From Bradyrhizobium murdochi (GTDB taxonomy: Bacteria; Pseudomonadota; Alphaproteobacteria; Rhizobiales; Xanthobacteraceae): DNA of 64,000 bases. The notes under the pieces were generated by a model. The model searched no databases. It had not been told where the DNA came from and saw only the letters and a program-made list of their open reading frames with translations. Where the stretch lies: positions 62,001 through 126,000 of the forward strand of contig NZ_AXAU01000008.1 in the NCBI RefSeq assembly GCF_000472965.1. The letters run 5' to 3'. This document shows, piece after piece, positions 28,048 through 37,238 of this stretch. Every line of letters starts with the position of its first letter. Within the stretch, counting starts at the first letter, position 1. Position numbers and translations under genes: made by a program.

Positions 28048-28354
28048 GGGTCTTGGTCCCCGCTTGGGCCCGGGTCAGGCGGACCGGGCGTTCTCGACTG
28101 AGGTTCACCACGCGGAGGTGTTCACTACGCGGGCACAGCCGGGACCCTTAGAATCAAATGCCGTGCCAGATCGGGATCGTTCCCTAACAGACTATGAATC
28201 TGGACCTTTTCGCCCTTTGCGAGAATTGCATCTTCCTGCGCCATTCCGCCGCGCCCAAAGCGTAGTCAGTCCTGCCCAAAACGTGGGCAGGGCCTGACGG
28301 CCGACGCAATCGTGCTCAGCAGCAGGGCACGAAAACGGTAATACGGTGGGTGGC
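28048..28354. other. Gap between glnK1 and amtB2
   Basis: 307 bases without a gene. The only features seen are a sigma54-like sequence on the minus strand (28153-28168) and an 8-bp perfect inverted repeat CCTGCCCA / TGGGCAGG at 28271-28291, 64 bases after the amtB2 stop, without a U-run; it might still end amtB2 transcription. Confidence 0.5.
28153..28168 (-). promoter_or_regulatory. Near-match to a sigma54 promoter upstream of glnK1
   Basis: Reading the minus strand, TGGCACGGCATTTGAT matches the -24/-12 consensus TGGCACG-N4-TTGCW at every fixed position except the C of the -12 GC (A here). The predicted start would leave a leader of about 95 bases before glnK1. glnK-amtB is a classic NtrC/sigma54 target, but the mismatch is at a key position, so I treat it as weak. 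Confidence 0.35.
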
Positions 28355-29662
28355 CTATTGCAGGGCTTCGCCGTGCTGCGAGATGTCGAGGCCTTCCAGC
28401 TCCTGCTGCAACGAGACCCACAGCGGCGCGAACACGCCCACCAGCTTGAGCAGGATAAAGGTAATGCCGCCAGACCAGACGAGGGTAACCGCGACGCCAT
28501 AGAGCTGGGTCAGTACCTGCTGCGCATTGCCCTCGATCAGGCCGGCGGTGCCCCCGATCGCGTTCACCGCGAAGACGCCGGCGAGCAACGTGCCGGTCAA
28601 TCCCCCGATGCCGTGAACGCCGAACACGTCGAGCGAGTCGTCATATTTGAAGCGCTGCTTGAGCCAGGTGCAGGCCCAGAAGCAGAGCGTTCCCGCGACG
28701 GCGCCGATCAAGACGCCATGCCACGGCGCAACGAATCCGGAGGCTGGCGTGATTGTGCCGAGGCCCGCAACCGCGCCCGAGATCATGCCGAGTACCGACG
28801 GTTTGCGCCGTGTCGCCCATTCGATCGCGGCCCAGGCCAACGCGCCGGCGCAGGCGGCCAGATGCGTCGCGGTGATCGCCATGACCGCGCGCGAGTTCGC
28901 GGCCAGCGCAGATCCGCCGTTGAAGCCGAACCAGCCGACCCACAACAATCCGGTGCCGATCACGGCGAGCGAGAGGTCGAACGGCGCGAGGTTCTCGCTG
29001 CCATAGCCGTGACGCCGGCCCATCACCATCGCAGCTACCAGTCCGCCGACGCCGGCGGAAAGATGCACGACGAGACCGCCGGCGAAATCCAGCACGCCCA
29101 TGGTGGCAAGGAAGCCGCCGCCCCACACCCAATGCGCAAGCGGCACATAGACGAACATGAACCAGCCGACGGAGAACAGGAGATAGGCCGAGAACCGCAT
29201 CCGGTCGGCCACCGCGCCCGCCACCAGCGCCACCGTGATGATCGCAAACGTCATCTGGTACAGCACAAAAAGCGCTTCCGGAATCGTCTTCGCCGCCGGA
29301 TTGACGCTCTCCATCGTCATGCCGATCAAAAACCAGCGATCGAGCGTGCCGATCCAGGCGCCATCACCGACAAAAGCCAGCGAATAGCCGAACGCCACCC
29401 AGAGAATCGAGATGATCGCGACGGCGGCGAGGCTTTGCGCCATGGTCGCCAGCACGTTCTTCTTCCGCACCATGCCAGAATAGAACAGTGCGAGGCCCGG
29501 TATCGTCATCATCAGCACCAGCGCGGTGGCGACGATCATCCACGCGGTGTCGGCGGCACTGATGGTGGACGCCTCGGCCTGCGCCGGCGTGATGAGCGCG
29601 AAGTTCGCCGCAAGAGTAATGAGCGCAGCATTGCCTGCTGCACGATACGATGGTGCCCCCAT
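28355..29662 (-). CDS. amtB: Ammonium transporter AmtB (second of two)
   Basis: Second ammonium channel, 435 residues, shorter than its neighbour because it lacks the Ala-rich insert. PGLALFYSGMVRKKN, YVPLAHWVWGGGF (first pore His) and DDSLDVFGVHGIGGLTG (second pore His) are intact. The N terminus (GNAALITLAANFALITPAQAEA) may be a signal peptide. It is preceded by glnK2 at 91 bases. The unit glnK2-amtB2-glnK1-amtB1 is thus two consecutive modules on one strand, each with its own PII protein, pointing to old duplication followed by divergence. Confidence 0.95.
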   Translation of the reverse strand: MGAPSYRAAGNAALITLAANFALITPAQAEASTISAADTAWMIVATALVLMMTIPGLALFYSGMVRKKNVLATMAQSLAAVAIISILWVAFGYSLAFVGDGAWIGTLDRWFLIGMTMESVNPAAKTIPEALFVLYQMTFAIITVALVAGAVADRMRFSAYLLFSVGWFMFVYVPLAHWVWGGGFLATMGVLDFAGGLVVHLSAGVGGLVAAMVMGRRHGYGSENLAPFDLSLAVIGTGLLWVGWFGFNGGSALAANSRAVMAITATHLAACAGALAWAAIEWATRRKPSVLGMISGAVAGLGTITPASGFVAPWHGVLIGAVAGTLCFWACTWLKQRFKYDDSLDVFGVHGIGGLTGTLLAGVFAVNAIGGTAGLIEGNAQQVLTQLYGVAVTLVWSGGITFILLKLVGVFAPLWVSLQQELEGLDISQHGEALQ

Positions 29663-29753
29663 AAAAATCCCCCGGCCTGTTGTCGTTTCGTTGCCGCTTC
29701 TTGGCTTCGCGTGTTCAGCGTCGTTGCCGCCGCGCCTTGAATTCCGTGATGTC

Positions 29754-31228
<1,475 letters not shown>

Positions 31229-31257
31229 GAGGTCGCGCTGCCGTTGGCGTGGAATTT

Positions 31258-31382
31258 GTAGGTGGGCAAAGGCGCGATTGCGCCGTGCCCACCATCCATT
31301 CTCACGCACATTTCGCGATGGTGGGCACGCGGAGCCTGTCATCGGGCGCGCATTCGCGACCCGTTGGCTTTGCCCACCCTAC
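31258..31382. repeat. REP-like palindromic element, family A (copy A3)
   Basis: Starts GTAGGTGGGCAAAGGCG and ends TTGGCTTTGCCCACCCTAC; inside lie further arms (GTGCCCACCATCC / GGTGGGCACGC). It lies between the convergent genes ending at 31228 and 31393. Confidence 0.8.
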
Positions 31383-31392
31383 AAGGTGTGAC

Positions 31393-32253
31393 TCACTTGC
31401 GCTGGCGGACCGAGCCTTCCTGGGCGACTGACGCCACCAGTGTGCCGTCAGGCTTGAAGATCAGGCCGCGGGTCAATCCGCGGCCGTCCTGCGCGCTCGG
31501 CGAATCCTGCGCGTAGAGCAGCCATTCGTCGGCGCGGAACGGCCGGTGAAACCACATCGCGTGGTCGAGGCTCGCCGGCATCATGCGCTTGTCAAACAGC
31601 GTGCGGCCGTAGCGCGCCATCACCGCGTCAAGCAGCGAGAAATCCGACGCATAGGCCAGCGCGCACATGTGCAGCGCCGGATCGTCGGGCAGCTTGGCCG
31701 CGGTGCGGATCCAGACGTGGATGCGCCCGTCCTCGATCTTCTGGCCGAAATAGCGGCCGAGCTCGACCGGGCGCAGTTCGATCGGCCGGTCTGATTCGTA
31801 ATAGCGGCGGATGAATTCAGGCATCTCGCGGAACATCGGCTGTTTTGCCACTTCCTCCGCAGTGAGTTTCTCCGGCGGCGGCACGTCCGGCATCTTGTCC
31901 TGATGGTCGAAGGCGCCTTCCTCCTCGGCATGAAAAGAAACCATGATGGAGAAGATCGCATTACCGTGCTGGATCGCGGTGACACGCCTTGTCGAATAGC
32001 TCTTGCCGTCGCGCAGCCGTTCGACCTCGTAGATGATCGGAATCTGCGGATCGCCGGGCAGGATGAAATAGCAATGGATCGAATGCGGCAGGCGGCCTTC
32101 GACAGTGCGGCATGCCGCGACCATGGCCTGCCCGATCACTTGTCCGCCGAACACCCGCTGCCAGCTCGTCTTCGGGCTGTTGCCGCGGAACAGGTTCACC
32201 TCGAGCGGCTCCAGATCGAGGATGGAAATCAGGTCAATCAGGCCTTTGGACAT
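31393..32253 (-). CDS. tesB: Acyl-CoA thioesterase II (TesB)
   Basis: Double-hotdog thioesterase (286 aa, same length as E. coli TesB) hydrolysing medium- and long-chain acyl-CoA. WQRVFGGQVIGQAMVAA, HSIHCYFILPGDPQIPIIYEVERLRDG, SYSTRRVTAIQHG, MMPASLDHAMWFHRPFRADEWLLY (catalytic Asp in LDH) and the C-terminal TLVASVAQEGSVR (catalytic Gln) are conserved. The ATG at 32253 gives MSKGLIDLISILDLEPLE; the longer frame translates repeat C and is rejected. Confidence 0.95.
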   Translation of the reverse strand: MSKGLIDLISILDLEPLEVNLFRGNSPKTSWQRVFGGQVIGQAMVAACRTVEGRLPHSIHCYFILPGDPQIPIIYEVERLRDGKSYSTRRVTAIQHGNAIFSIMVSFHAEEEGAFDHQDKMPDVPPPEKLTAEEVAKQPMFREMPEFIRRYYESDRPIELRPVELGRYFGQKIEDGRIHVWIRTAAKLPDDPALHMCALAYASDFSLLDAVMARYGRTLFDKRMMPASLDHAMWFHRPFRADEWLLYAQDSPSAQDGRGLTRGLIFKPDGTLVASVAQEGSVRQRK

Positions 32254-32280
32254 GGTGGTGCTTTCGGTTCGTGGAGGCGC

Positions 32281-32374
32281 CGTCATTCCGGGGCGCCTCG
32301 AAGAGGCGAACCCGGAATCTCGTGCCAAACTTCTGGACTCCGGGTTCGCGCTAAGCGCGCGCCCCGGAATGACG
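32281..32374. repeat. Palindromic element, family C
   Basis: CGTCATTCCGGGGCGCCTCG...CCCGGAATC at the left is mirrored by GACTCCGGGTTCGCG...GCGCCCCGGAATGACG at the right. It lies between the divergent tesB and the monooxygenase gene; only one copy was seen in this window. Confidence 0.75.
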
Positions 32375-32465
32375 TCTGGTTAAGGACCTTGTTTCTCAGC
32401 CCTGTTTCGCCCAGCTATTATCGGGTAGCAAGTCTGGTCTGAGGGCGTAACCGGGTACGGATCGC

Positions 32466-33683
32466 ATGGCGACACAGCGAAGTATTGTCATCTGCGGCGG
32501 CGCCTTTGCCGGGCTGGCGCTGGCGCTGGCGCTCCGCCAGGGCCTTGGCGCCGAGATTCCCGTTGTCATCGCCGATCCCGCGCTCGGGGTGCGGCCGAGC
32601 CGCGACCCACGCGCGACTGCCATTGTGGCGGCCTGTAGGCGGCTTTTCGAGACGCTCGGCGTCTGGAATCAGGTGTCGGATTCGCAAGCCATCCTCGACA
32701 TGGTCGTTACCGATTCCAGGTTGGATGACGCGACACGCCCGGTATTCCTGACATTTGCGGGAGATGTCGAACCCGGCGAGCCGTTTGCCCACATGGTCGA
32801 GAATCGCCGCCTGATCGACGCGCTGGTGGAGCGTGCCGAAGCCGAAGGCATCGATCTCCGGCCGACCGCCGTTTCGACCTACGATTCACGTTCCGATGGC
32901 GTCACCGTGACGCTCGCCGACGGCGGTGTCATCGAGGCAAGCCTGCTGGTCGCCGCGGATGGCGCGCGCTCGAGACTGCGCGAGCGCGCCGGCATTGCCA
33001 CCCATGGCTGGGACTACGATCAATCCGGCATCGTCGTCACCGTCGGGCATGAGCGGGATCATCACGGCCGCGCCGAAGAGCATTTTCTCCCGGCGGGTCC
33101 GTTCGCGATCCTGCCGCTGAGTGGACAACGCTCGTCGCTGGTGTGGACCGAGAACCGGACCGAGGCCGCACGCATCACTGCGCTCGGCGAGGCCGAATTC
33201 CACGATGAGCTCGAGAAGCGTTTCGGGCTGCACCTCGGCGAGATCGAGGCGCTCGACAAGCCGCGCGCGTTTCCGCTCGGCTATTTTGTTGCGCGCTCAT
33301 TCATCGCCGAGCGGCTGGCGCTGGTCGGCGACGCCGCGCATGTGATTCATCCGATCGCGGGGCAGGGCCTCAATATGGGCCTGAAGGACGTCGCGGCGCT
33401 GGCCGAGGTCGTGGTCGACGCGGCCCGGCTCGGCATAGATCCCGGGCAGGCCGATGTGCTCGACCGCTACCAGCGCTGGCGGCGGTTCGACACCATGGCC
33501 ATGGGCGTTGCGACCAACTCGCTGAATTTTCTGTTCTCGAACGAATCGACGCTGCTGCGTACCGTGCGGGATATCGGGCTCGGCCTCGTCGATCGCGCGC
33601 CTCCGCTGAAGAACTTGTTCATCCGCCAGGCGGCGGGATTGTCGGGCGAGGTGCCGCGGCTGTTGAAGGGCGAGGCGCTCTAG
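32466..33683 (+). CDS. UbiH/UbiF-type FAD-dependent monooxygenase (ubiquinone biosynthesis hydroxylase family)
   Basis: 405-residue flavoprotein monooxygenase. The N-terminal dinucleotide-binding motif (SIVICGGAFAGLALALAL), the DG motif region (LLVAADGARSRLRERAGI) and LVGDAAHVIHPIAGQGLNMGLKDV (the GD motif) are those of the UbiH/UbiF/COQ6 family, which hydroxylate the quinone ring in ubiquinone synthesis. Which ring position cannot be read from the sequence, so I give no symbol. tesB lies divergently upstream, a pairing seen elsewhere in Rhizobiales. The gene ends just before repeat E1. Confidence 0.88.
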   Translation: MATQRSIVICGGAFAGLALALALRQGLGAEIPVVIADPALGVRPSRDPRATAIVAACRRLFETLGVWNQVSDSQAILDMVVTDSRLDDATRPVFLTFAGDVEPGEPFAHMVENRRLIDALVERAEAEGIDLRPTAVSTYDSRSDGVTVTLADGGVIEASLLVAADGARSRLRERAGIATHGWDYDQSGIVVTVGHERDHHGRAEEHFLPAGPFAILPLSGQRSSLVWTENRTEAARITALGEAEFHDELEKRFGLHLGEIEALDKPRAFPLGYFVARSFIAERLALVGDAAHVIHPIAGQGLNMGLKDVAALAEVVVDAARLGIDPGQADVLDRYQRWRRFDTMAMGVATNSLNFLFSNESTLLRTVRDIGLGLVDRAPPLKNLFIRQAAGLSGEVPRLLKGEAL

Positions 33684-33684
33684 G

Positions 33685-33754
33685 GCGAATGGCGAATAGG
33701 GAGTGGCGAATGGAGGTTCTTGCTATTCGCTACTCGCCACTCGCTACTTCCCTC
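33685..33754. repeat. Palindromic element, family E (copy E1)
   Basis: GCGAATGGCGAATAGGGAG... (33685-33713) is mirrored by ...TTCGCTACTCGCCACTCGC (33722-33745). A related copy is at 43246-43318. It lies between convergent genes and overlaps the end of the Trm112 coding sequence. Confidence 0.75.
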
Positions 33755-33950
33755 ACTCGATCTTCCGTGCCTCTTCCGGCAGCATGATCGGGATGCCGTC
33801 GCGGATCGGATAGGCGAGCTTGGCGGAACGCGAAATCAATTCCTGCCGGTTCGAATCGAATTCGAGCGGACCCTTGGTCACGGGACAGACCAGGATCTCC
33901 AGCAACTTTCGATCGACGGTGCCGTCGAGGCGTTCGGGTGGGGCTGTCAT
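33753..33950 (-). CDS. Trm112 family protein
   Basis: 65-residue protein of the Trm112/UPF0434 family: [17 protein letters not shown], then [25 protein letters not shown]. In eukaryotes Trm112 activates methyltransferases; bacterial partners are mostly unknown. Only one Cys remains of the zinc-finger CxxC pairs, as in many alphaproteobacterial members. The stop lies at the edge of repeat E1. In related genomes it usually follows the LON-domain gene, here separated from it by the tetR/membrane-protein pair. Confidence 0.9.
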   Translation of the reverse strand: MTAPPERLDGTVDRKLLEILVCPVTKGPLEFDSNRQELISRSAKLAYPIRDGIPIMLPEEARKIE

Positions 33951-34000
33951 TTGCTCTCTCCAGATATGCGTAGCCCCTTAGCATATCAAATCGCGGGGTG

Positions 34001-34537
34001 TCATGACGCTGACATCCGTACCAATTCGTCGACCACGGCCTCTTGTCGTGCCTTCGGCAATGGCTGATCCGACAGCGCAAAGCCGAGAAATGCCCAATAC
34101 AGGATTTGCGCCCGGGCGCGGGCCACATCCGCCGACAATCCGGATTGCGTCAGAAGACCTTCGACGTAGCCGAGCCGGCGCCGGTCGATCGCCTGCACGG
34201 CGGCGCGGGCGGCGGGATCGACGCTCGCCCAGGTGCGGACCGCCCGTTCCAGCATCAGCCGTTCGCCGAACACGCGGCGCAGCAGCAGCGCGAGCGGGTT
34301 CTCGTCCTTCGAGGCCGCCTCGACATTGGCGATGATCTGCTCGGCCGCGACCTCATGCCAGCGCGCGAGGATGGCGGCATGGAACGCGCCGATATCGGCG
34401 AAATGCCAGTAGAAGCTGCCGCGCGACACTCCCATCGCCTTGGCCAAAGGCTCCGCCTTCAGCGCGGTGAAGCCACGGGTTGCCAACGTCTTCAGACCCT
34501 GATCGACCCAGTCCGTTGCCGATAGTTGATTGCTCAT
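34001..34537 (-). CDS. TetR family transcriptional regulator
   Basis: 178-residue one-component regulator with the ATG at 34537 (MSNQLSATDWVDQGLKTLATRG). The helix-turn-helix is ALKAEPLAKAMGVSRGSFYWHFADIGAFHAAIL (about residues 28-60); the rest is an all-helical ligand domain. The upstream frame extension to 34606 crosses the operator region and is rejected. Two related 18-bp palindromes lie between it and the divergent small membrane protein gene, so it very likely represses both. The ligand is unknown. Confidence 0.92.
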   Translation of the reverse strand: MSNQLSATDWVDQGLKTLATRGFTALKAEPLAKAMGVSRGSFYWHFADIGAFHAAILARWHEVAAEQIIANVEAASKDENPLALLLRRVFGERLMLERAVRTWASVDPAARAAVQAIDRRRLGYVEGLLTQSGLSADVARARAQILYWAFLGFALSDQPLPKARQEAVVDELVRMSAS

Positions 34538-34559
34538 GCTGGGTTCCGCGATCTTGTCA

Positions 34560-34577
34560 CCATACACCACTGTATTG
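34560..34577. promoter_or_regulatory. Operator-like imperfect palindrome 2 (TetR target)
   Basis: CCATACACCACTGTATTG shares 13 of 18 positions with the perfect palindrome at 34603-34620. It overlaps a TTGACA box (34575-34580) that is a likely -35 element for the plus-strand gene; the matching -10 (CATAGC at 34598) is weak. Confidence 0.6.
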
Positions 34578-34602
34578 ACAGGCGCCAGAACGCAGCGCAT
34601 AG

Positions 34603-34620
34603 CCATACACTAGTGTATGG
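34603..34620. promoter_or_regulatory. Operator-like perfect palindrome 1 (TetR target)
   Basis: CCATACACTAGTGTATGG is a perfect 18-bp inverted repeat, the usual size of a TetR operator. It lies between the divergent tetR and membrane-protein genes, just before the ribosome-binding site of the latter, and is centred 43 bases from palindrome 2. Confidence 0.75.
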
Positions 34621-34631
34621 AGGCGTTATCG

Positions 34632-34982
34632 ATGCGCGATCTCATTTTGCAATGCGCCGGCGTCGCCGGCATAGCGGTGGCCCTGATCCATGGCGTGCTC
34701 GGGGAAACCAAGGTGTTCGCCAGGGCGACCATTCAGCCCGAAAACCTGCGCACCCTCATCCGCCTGGTATGGCAGGCGGGTACGGTGGCCTGGATCGGCG
34801 GCGGCGTGCTGCTGATTGCCGCGCCCTCGTTTGGATCGGAGAGCGCGCGGCACTGGATCGTCGCAACGATCGTCGCGGTCTACGCCTTTGCCGCCGCCGC
34901 CAATGCGTGGTGGTCGCGCGGTCGCGGCTTCGGCTGGAAAGCCCTTGGCGCCGTCGTCGTGCTCGCGGTGGCGGGGTATTAA
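34632..34982 (+). CDS. Small four-helix membrane protein, function unknown
   Basis: 116-residue protein starting MRDLILQCAGVAGIAVALIHG, with four hydrophobic segments (about residues 5-22, 44-62, 72-90 and 98-115) and a short basic stretch WWSRGRGFGWK before the last one. I take the ATG at 34632 because GGAGG lies 8 bases upstream; an ATG at 34617 lies inside the operator. It is divergent from the TetR gene and probably its main target. I do not recognise the family; a transporter-like or stress role would be speculation. Confidence 0.8.
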   Translation: MRDLILQCAGVAGIAVALIHGVLGETKVFARATIQPENLRTLIRLVWQAGTVAWIGGGVLLIAAPSFGSESARHWIVATIVAVYAFAAAANAWWSRGRGFGWKALGAVVVLAVAGY

Positions 34983-34994
34983 TTAGCTAGAGGC

Positions 34995-35669
34995 TTACTG
35001 CAGTCCGGTGTCGCCGCTGGTGCGCTTCTTGGCGAGGTCCATTTCGGTCACCGCAATCAGGATCTCGGCGCGGGTTTTCAGGTCCGGCGCCTCCAGCATC
35101 GCCTGTTTCTCCGCCGGACCATACGGCGACATCATCGCGAGCGCATTGACCAGCGCCTCGTTCGGCGCGCTCTCGATACCTTCCCAATCCACCTTCAGAT
35201 TGTTGGCTTTTAGAAAATCGTTCAGCACGTCGAGCAACGCCGTGCGGTCGACTTCCTCCTCGCCTTTGCGCGCGACGAAATCGTCGGCATAGGGGAAGAA
35301 GTCCACCTTGCATTGCCGGTACGTAGTCAGTGCTGAGATTTCCTCGACCACTTTGAAGCGCGCGACCCCGGTCAATTCGAGGATGTAGCGGCCGTCGCCG
35401 GATTCGGCGAGCTGGGTGATGCGGCCGACGCAGCCGACCTGGAACAGCACCGGCCTTGTCTCGTCCCTGGAGTGGGAAATGTCCGGCTGGATCATCCCGA
35501 TCAGCCGGTGGCCGTCGCGCAGCGCGTCGTCCACCATCGCCAGATAGCGCGGCTCGAAAATATTGAGCGGCATCTGGCCGCGCGGCAGCAACAGCGCGCC
35601 CGGCAACGGAAATACCGGAATGACTTCGGGAAGCTCGCCGGGTCCGCGGTATTCGGCATTGATCGGCAT
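34995..35669 (-). CDS. LON peptidase substrate-binding (N-terminal) domain protein
   Basis: 224-residue protein consisting of a stand-alone LON N-domain: PVFPLPGALLLPRGQMPLNIFEPRYLAMVDDALRDG, RLIGMIQPD, VGCVGRITQLAESGDGRYILELTGVARFKV. No AAA+ or protease domain follows, so it is not Lon itself; the role of such proteins is unknown. It lies 72 bases downstream of the CnoX-like thioredoxin gene and is probably co-transcribed with it, an order common in Rhizobiales. Confidence 0.93.
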   Translation of the reverse strand: MPINAEYRGPGELPEVIPVFPLPGALLLPRGQMPLNIFEPRYLAMVDDALRDGHRLIGMIQPDISHSRDETRPVLFQVGCVGRITQLAESGDGRYILELTGVARFKVVEEISALTTYRQCKVDFFPYADDFVARKGEEEVDRTALLDVLNDFLKANNLKVDWEGIESAPNEALVNALAMMSPYGPAEKQAMLEAPDLKTRAEILIAVTEMDLAKKRTSGDTGLQ

Positions 35670-35741
35670 CTGCAGTCCCGGTCAGTTCGTTGGTTTGGTG
35701 GATACTCTCTTCACAAAACCATGTCCCGCGCGGAATACGCC

Positions 35742-36665
35742 CTACGAGAATAGGATCGTCGACAGCCGCTTGCGCCCCTCGACGGTTGCCTCGTCGGTGC
35801 CGCCCCACGCCTCGAAGAACTGCACGAGCTGCTTGCGCGCCCCATCGTCGTTCCACTTCCGATCGCGCTTGACGATTTCCAGCAATTGGTTGGTCGCCTC
35901 CGCGCGCTTGCCGAGTGCATTGAGCGCCGTCGCCAAGTCGAATCGCGCCTGATGGTCGAGCGGGTTTGCGGCGACCTTTTGTTCGAGCTCGGTCACCGGG
36001 CCGACTGACTGCGCCTGCTCGGCAAGGTCGATCGAGGCCTGCACCGCCTTGACGGCGGCATCGTTGCGCTTCGATTCCGGTACCATCGCTAGCGTCTGCT
36101 TGGCTTGTTCGACGGCACCCGTGGTCACGTAGCACTTCGCCAGTCCCGCCAGTGCGGCGATATTGGTGGCATCGAAACCGAGTATCTCGGCATAAATCTG
36201 TGCTGCAGCGGCCGGATCACCTTCCGCCAGCACGGCCTCAGCCTCTTTCAGGATCTCCGCAATGTTCGGCTCACCCGGCGCCGTCACGCCCTTGGTGAGC
36301 TTGTCGATGAAGGCGTTGACCTGGCTCTCCGGCACCGCGCCCATGAAACCGTCGGCGGGTTGGCCGCCGACGAACGCGATCACCGCCGGGATCGACTGAA
36401 TGCCCATCTGGCCCGGAATGGCCGGATGCTCGTCGATATTCATCTTGACCAGTTTGACCTTACCCTTGGCGGCCCGAACCGCCTTTTCCAGCATCGGCGT
36501 GAGCTGACGGCAGGGGCCGCACCAGGGCGCCCAGAAGTCGATCAGCACCGGCTGGCGCTTCGATTCCTCGATGACATCCTTCACGAAGGTCTGGGTAGTC
36601 GTCTCCTTGATCAGATCGGGTACTGCCTGCGGTGCCGGGCCGCCGCCCTGCTCAACTATCGTCAC
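35742..36665 (-). CDS. Thioredoxin/TPR co-chaperone, CnoX (YbbN)-like
   Basis: 307-residue protein made of an N-terminal thioredoxin domain and C-terminal TPR-like repeats, as in E. coli CnoX (YbbN), a chaperedoxin that protects proteins under oxidative stress and hands them to GroEL and DnaK. FWAPWCGPC contains Cys49 and Cys52, so unlike E. coli CnoX the full CxxC is kept and redox activity is possible. I start at the GTG at 36665, which has GAGG five bases upstream; the frame is open to 36779 but the extension has no family resemblance. Confidence 0.9.
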   Translation of the reverse strand: MTIVEQGGGPAPQAVPDLIKETTTQTFVKDVIEESKRQPVLIDFWAPWCGPCRQLTPMLEKAVRAAKGKVKLVKMNIDEHPAIPGQMGIQSIPAVIAFVGGQPADGFMGAVPESQVNAFIDKLTKGVTAPGEPNIAEILKEAEAVLAEGDPAAAAQIYAEILGFDATNIAALAGLAKCYVTTGAVEQAKQTLAMVPESKRNDAAVKAVQASIDLAEQAQSVGPVTELEQKVAANPLDHQARFDLATALNALGKRAEATNQLLEIVKRDRKWNDDGARKQLVQFFEAWGGTDEATVEGRKRLSTILFS

Positions 36666-37045
36666 GGTATCCTCGCCTGATGTCTCGAGAAGGAACGCAG
36701 AATATCGGCTGCGGGTCGGGCTGCTTCTAGCACGGTCCGGAACCAAGTTCTCGTTCGCTAGATGGCGGCTTGGCCGCAAAAATCAATCGGTCCGGGCTCA
36801 GAGGGGCCCCGGGGCCAGCGCTCGCGAATCGGGCTATCGCTCTGGCGGCTAATTCTGGGTTCCCGGCGATGGCACGAGGCCCGATAAATTCCATTTTGCT
36901 GTTGTTTCGGACCGATTCGAGCCTATTTAGTCAAAGAAATCGGATTATCCGGAAAAGCTTCGGACCGTGCGCGGACTGTTGCATTCGCAGCCCGCATTTG
37001 GCATAGGTCTGCCGTTGACGGCGAGCGATCGCCGCCATCTCGGAT
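36666..37045. other. Gap upstream of tRNA-Gly, no gene seen
   Basis: 380 bases with only short, unconvincing frames. A weak plus-strand promoter for the tRNA may be TTGCAT at 36979-36984 with CATAGG 17 bases downstream; the promoter of the thioredoxin gene should lie at the left end. Nothing else recognised. Confidence 0.5.
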
Positions 37046-37120
<75 letters not shown>

Positions 37121-37155
37121 GATTTCTAAAATCGGCAAACACTGGATCCAACGAC

Positions 37156-37182
37156 AGGCCGCCATTTGGCGGCCTTTCGTTT
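37156..37182 (+). terminator. Terminator after tRNA-Gly
   Basis: Seven-base perfect stem GGCCGCC / GGCGGCC (37157-37174) with loop ATTT, followed by TTTCGTTT. It lies 36 bases after the tRNA. Confidence 0.85.
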
Positions 37183-37238
37183 GCCGCCGGCAACGGGTGC
37201 GCCTCCGGCGGCGGGCATCCTTACTCCTGACGGGTCGC

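Noticed and set aside
28346..29740. 464-codon plus-strand frame over amtB2
   Set aside because: Antisense shadow of a certain ammonium transporter gene.
34987..36135. 382-codon minus-strand frame across the LON-domain and thioredoxin genes
   Set aside because: It overlaps two well-supported genes in another frame and has no family match.
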